A DNA stretch of 60,383 bases from Alphaproteobacteria bacterium (GTDB lineage: Bacteria; Pseudomonadota; Alphaproteobacteria; Micavibrionales; Micavibrionaceae), in NCBI GenBank assembly GCA_020443295.1, contig JAGRIJ010000074.1, forward strand, positions 1-60,383. Reading direction: 5' to 3'. Every line of letters starts with the position of its first letter. Position 1 is the first letter of the stretch. This document shows, one piece after another, positions 59,830-60,383 of the stretch. The position numbers were made by a program, and so were the translations under genes. Below the pieces are notes generated by a model that saw only the letters and a program-made list of their open reading frames with translations, searched no databases and had not been told where the DNA came from.

Positions 59830-60383
59830 ATGGTTAGCAAAGAAAAAGAAGATTTCGATGATCTGGATGCTCTGGACGAGGACAGCTGGGGCGATGACGG
59901 GAGTGAGGACAGCTTTTCCGGAGAGGGCGCTACACTGTCAGACAGTGCGCCAGGTGACTTGGCATCAGGCCCTGAAGGAAAAGTAAAAAAGAAATCTTCC
60001 GGAGGAGCCTTGGTCGGGCTGATTGTTTTGGCTCTTCTCGGTGGAGGCGCTTGGTATGCTTATCAAAATCATCTTATTCCTGGTTTAGGCTCTGAAAAGC
60101 CTTCTGCCCATCCGAGCGATGTTTCCGGCAATGATACACAAAGCCCGGCACCTACGACTGATGATTCTTCAAATCCTTCAGGTTCTCTTGCCCTTGAGGG
60201 CGAGATGCCCCCTATGCCTGCCGCGCAGGATGGAGGCGAAATAACTGCTGATACCGGGTCCGAAGATAGCTCTTCTTCCGAGCCGTCTGTTTCTCCGATG
60301 GATGATCTGGCCATCAGCCCTGCTGAAGAGACTCCGGCCGCTCCTGCCCAAACAGGCGATGCTGACGTACTCACCCCTCTTCC
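59830..60383 (+). CDS. DotF/IcmG-like membrane protein, truncated by window edge
   Basis: The first 184 residues of a protein that continues past the window. An acidic N-terminus (MVSKEKEDFDDLDALDEDSW), one membrane span at about 59-77 (GALVGLIVLALLGGGAWYA) and a long Pro/Ser/Asp/Glu-rich periplasmic linker are seen. DotF (IcmG, TraP in IncI) has this design and follows dotG in those operons. Identification rests on position and layout; the conserved C-terminal part lies outside, so confidence is moderate. It could be another linker protein. Confidence 0.55.
   Translation, partial: MVSKEKEDFDDLDALDEDSWGDDGSEDSFSGEGATLSDSAPGDLASGPEGKVKKKSSGGALVGLIVLALLGGGAWYAYQNHLIPGLGSEKPSAHPSDVSGNDTQSPAPTTDDSSNPSGSLALEGEMPPMPAAQDGGEITADTGSEDSSSSEPSVSPMDDLAISPAEETPAAPAQTGDADVLTPL

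Overview
The window looks like chromosomal DNA of a flagellated Gram-negative bacterium, most likely an alphaproteobacterium. The evidence is gene order (acpP-fabF-mltG, and thrC beside an M16 peptidase), moderate to high G+C, lipoprotein signals and flagellar hook genes. The lineage cannot be fixed from sequence alone. Predatory Micavibrio-like alphaproteobacteria are one guess, held with low confidence.

Layout. 1-7.6 kb holds the 3' end of guaA followed by accessory genes: an AT-rich FRG-domain gene, a P-loop protein, a membrane protein, an RlaP-type nucleotidyltransferase, a lipoprotein, a histidine-rich metal-binding protein, a glycosyltransferase and a protein-glutaminase-like protein. 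7.6-13.7 kb is metabolic: pdxS, a small DMT-family membrane protein, pdxT, a possible metallopeptidase, thrC and an M16 peptidase. 13.7-18.6 kb (minus strand) has YqgE/AlgH and a glycan operon (asnB-like amidotransferase, NAD-sugar epimerase, GT4). 18.7-20.3 kb has three unknown genes, two of which look paralogous. 20.3-23.0 kb is acpP-fabF-mltG. 23.2-27.8 kb is an ArsR-led operon with four SRPBCC proteins, a PhnB-like VOC protein, a DUF1428 protein and an MFS pump. 28-36.3 kb has uppP, rimO, tRNA-Ala(GGC), mscL, a BI-1/YccA protein and a lemA-kinase-M48 protease-TPR methyltransferase operon. 36.4-39.6 kb has a FIST sensor protein, a DsbC/DsbG-like thioredoxin and an unknown protein.

39.6-60.4 kb is a type IVB (Dot/Icm, IncI-like) secretion locus. 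A lytic transglycosylase precedes dotD-dotC-dotB-icmT and a two-domain TcpQ-like protein. The dotI-dotH-dotG-(dotF-like) operon follows and runs off the right edge. The order of recognised genes matches the IncI transfer order (traH-I-J-K ... M-N-O-P). It is split by about 11 kb of oppositely oriented DNA: flgL and flgK, behind a textbook sigma-54 promoter, and five tandem paralogues of an exported, cysteine-rich family that I do not recognise. These five genes are read divergently from dotI across a short intergenic region with a perfect inverted repeat. This paralogue array, tied to a chromosomal Dot/Icm-type apparatus, is the best candidate here for an undescribed system.

How it may work together (inference): DotD, DotC and DotH would form the outer-membrane core, DotG and DotF the envelope-spanning parts, DotI an inner-membrane complex, DotB the ATPase, and the transglycosylase would open the wall. 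The DsbC/DsbG-like protein could handle disulfides of the cysteine-rich paralogues, which may be surface, pilus-like or secreted partners of the machine.
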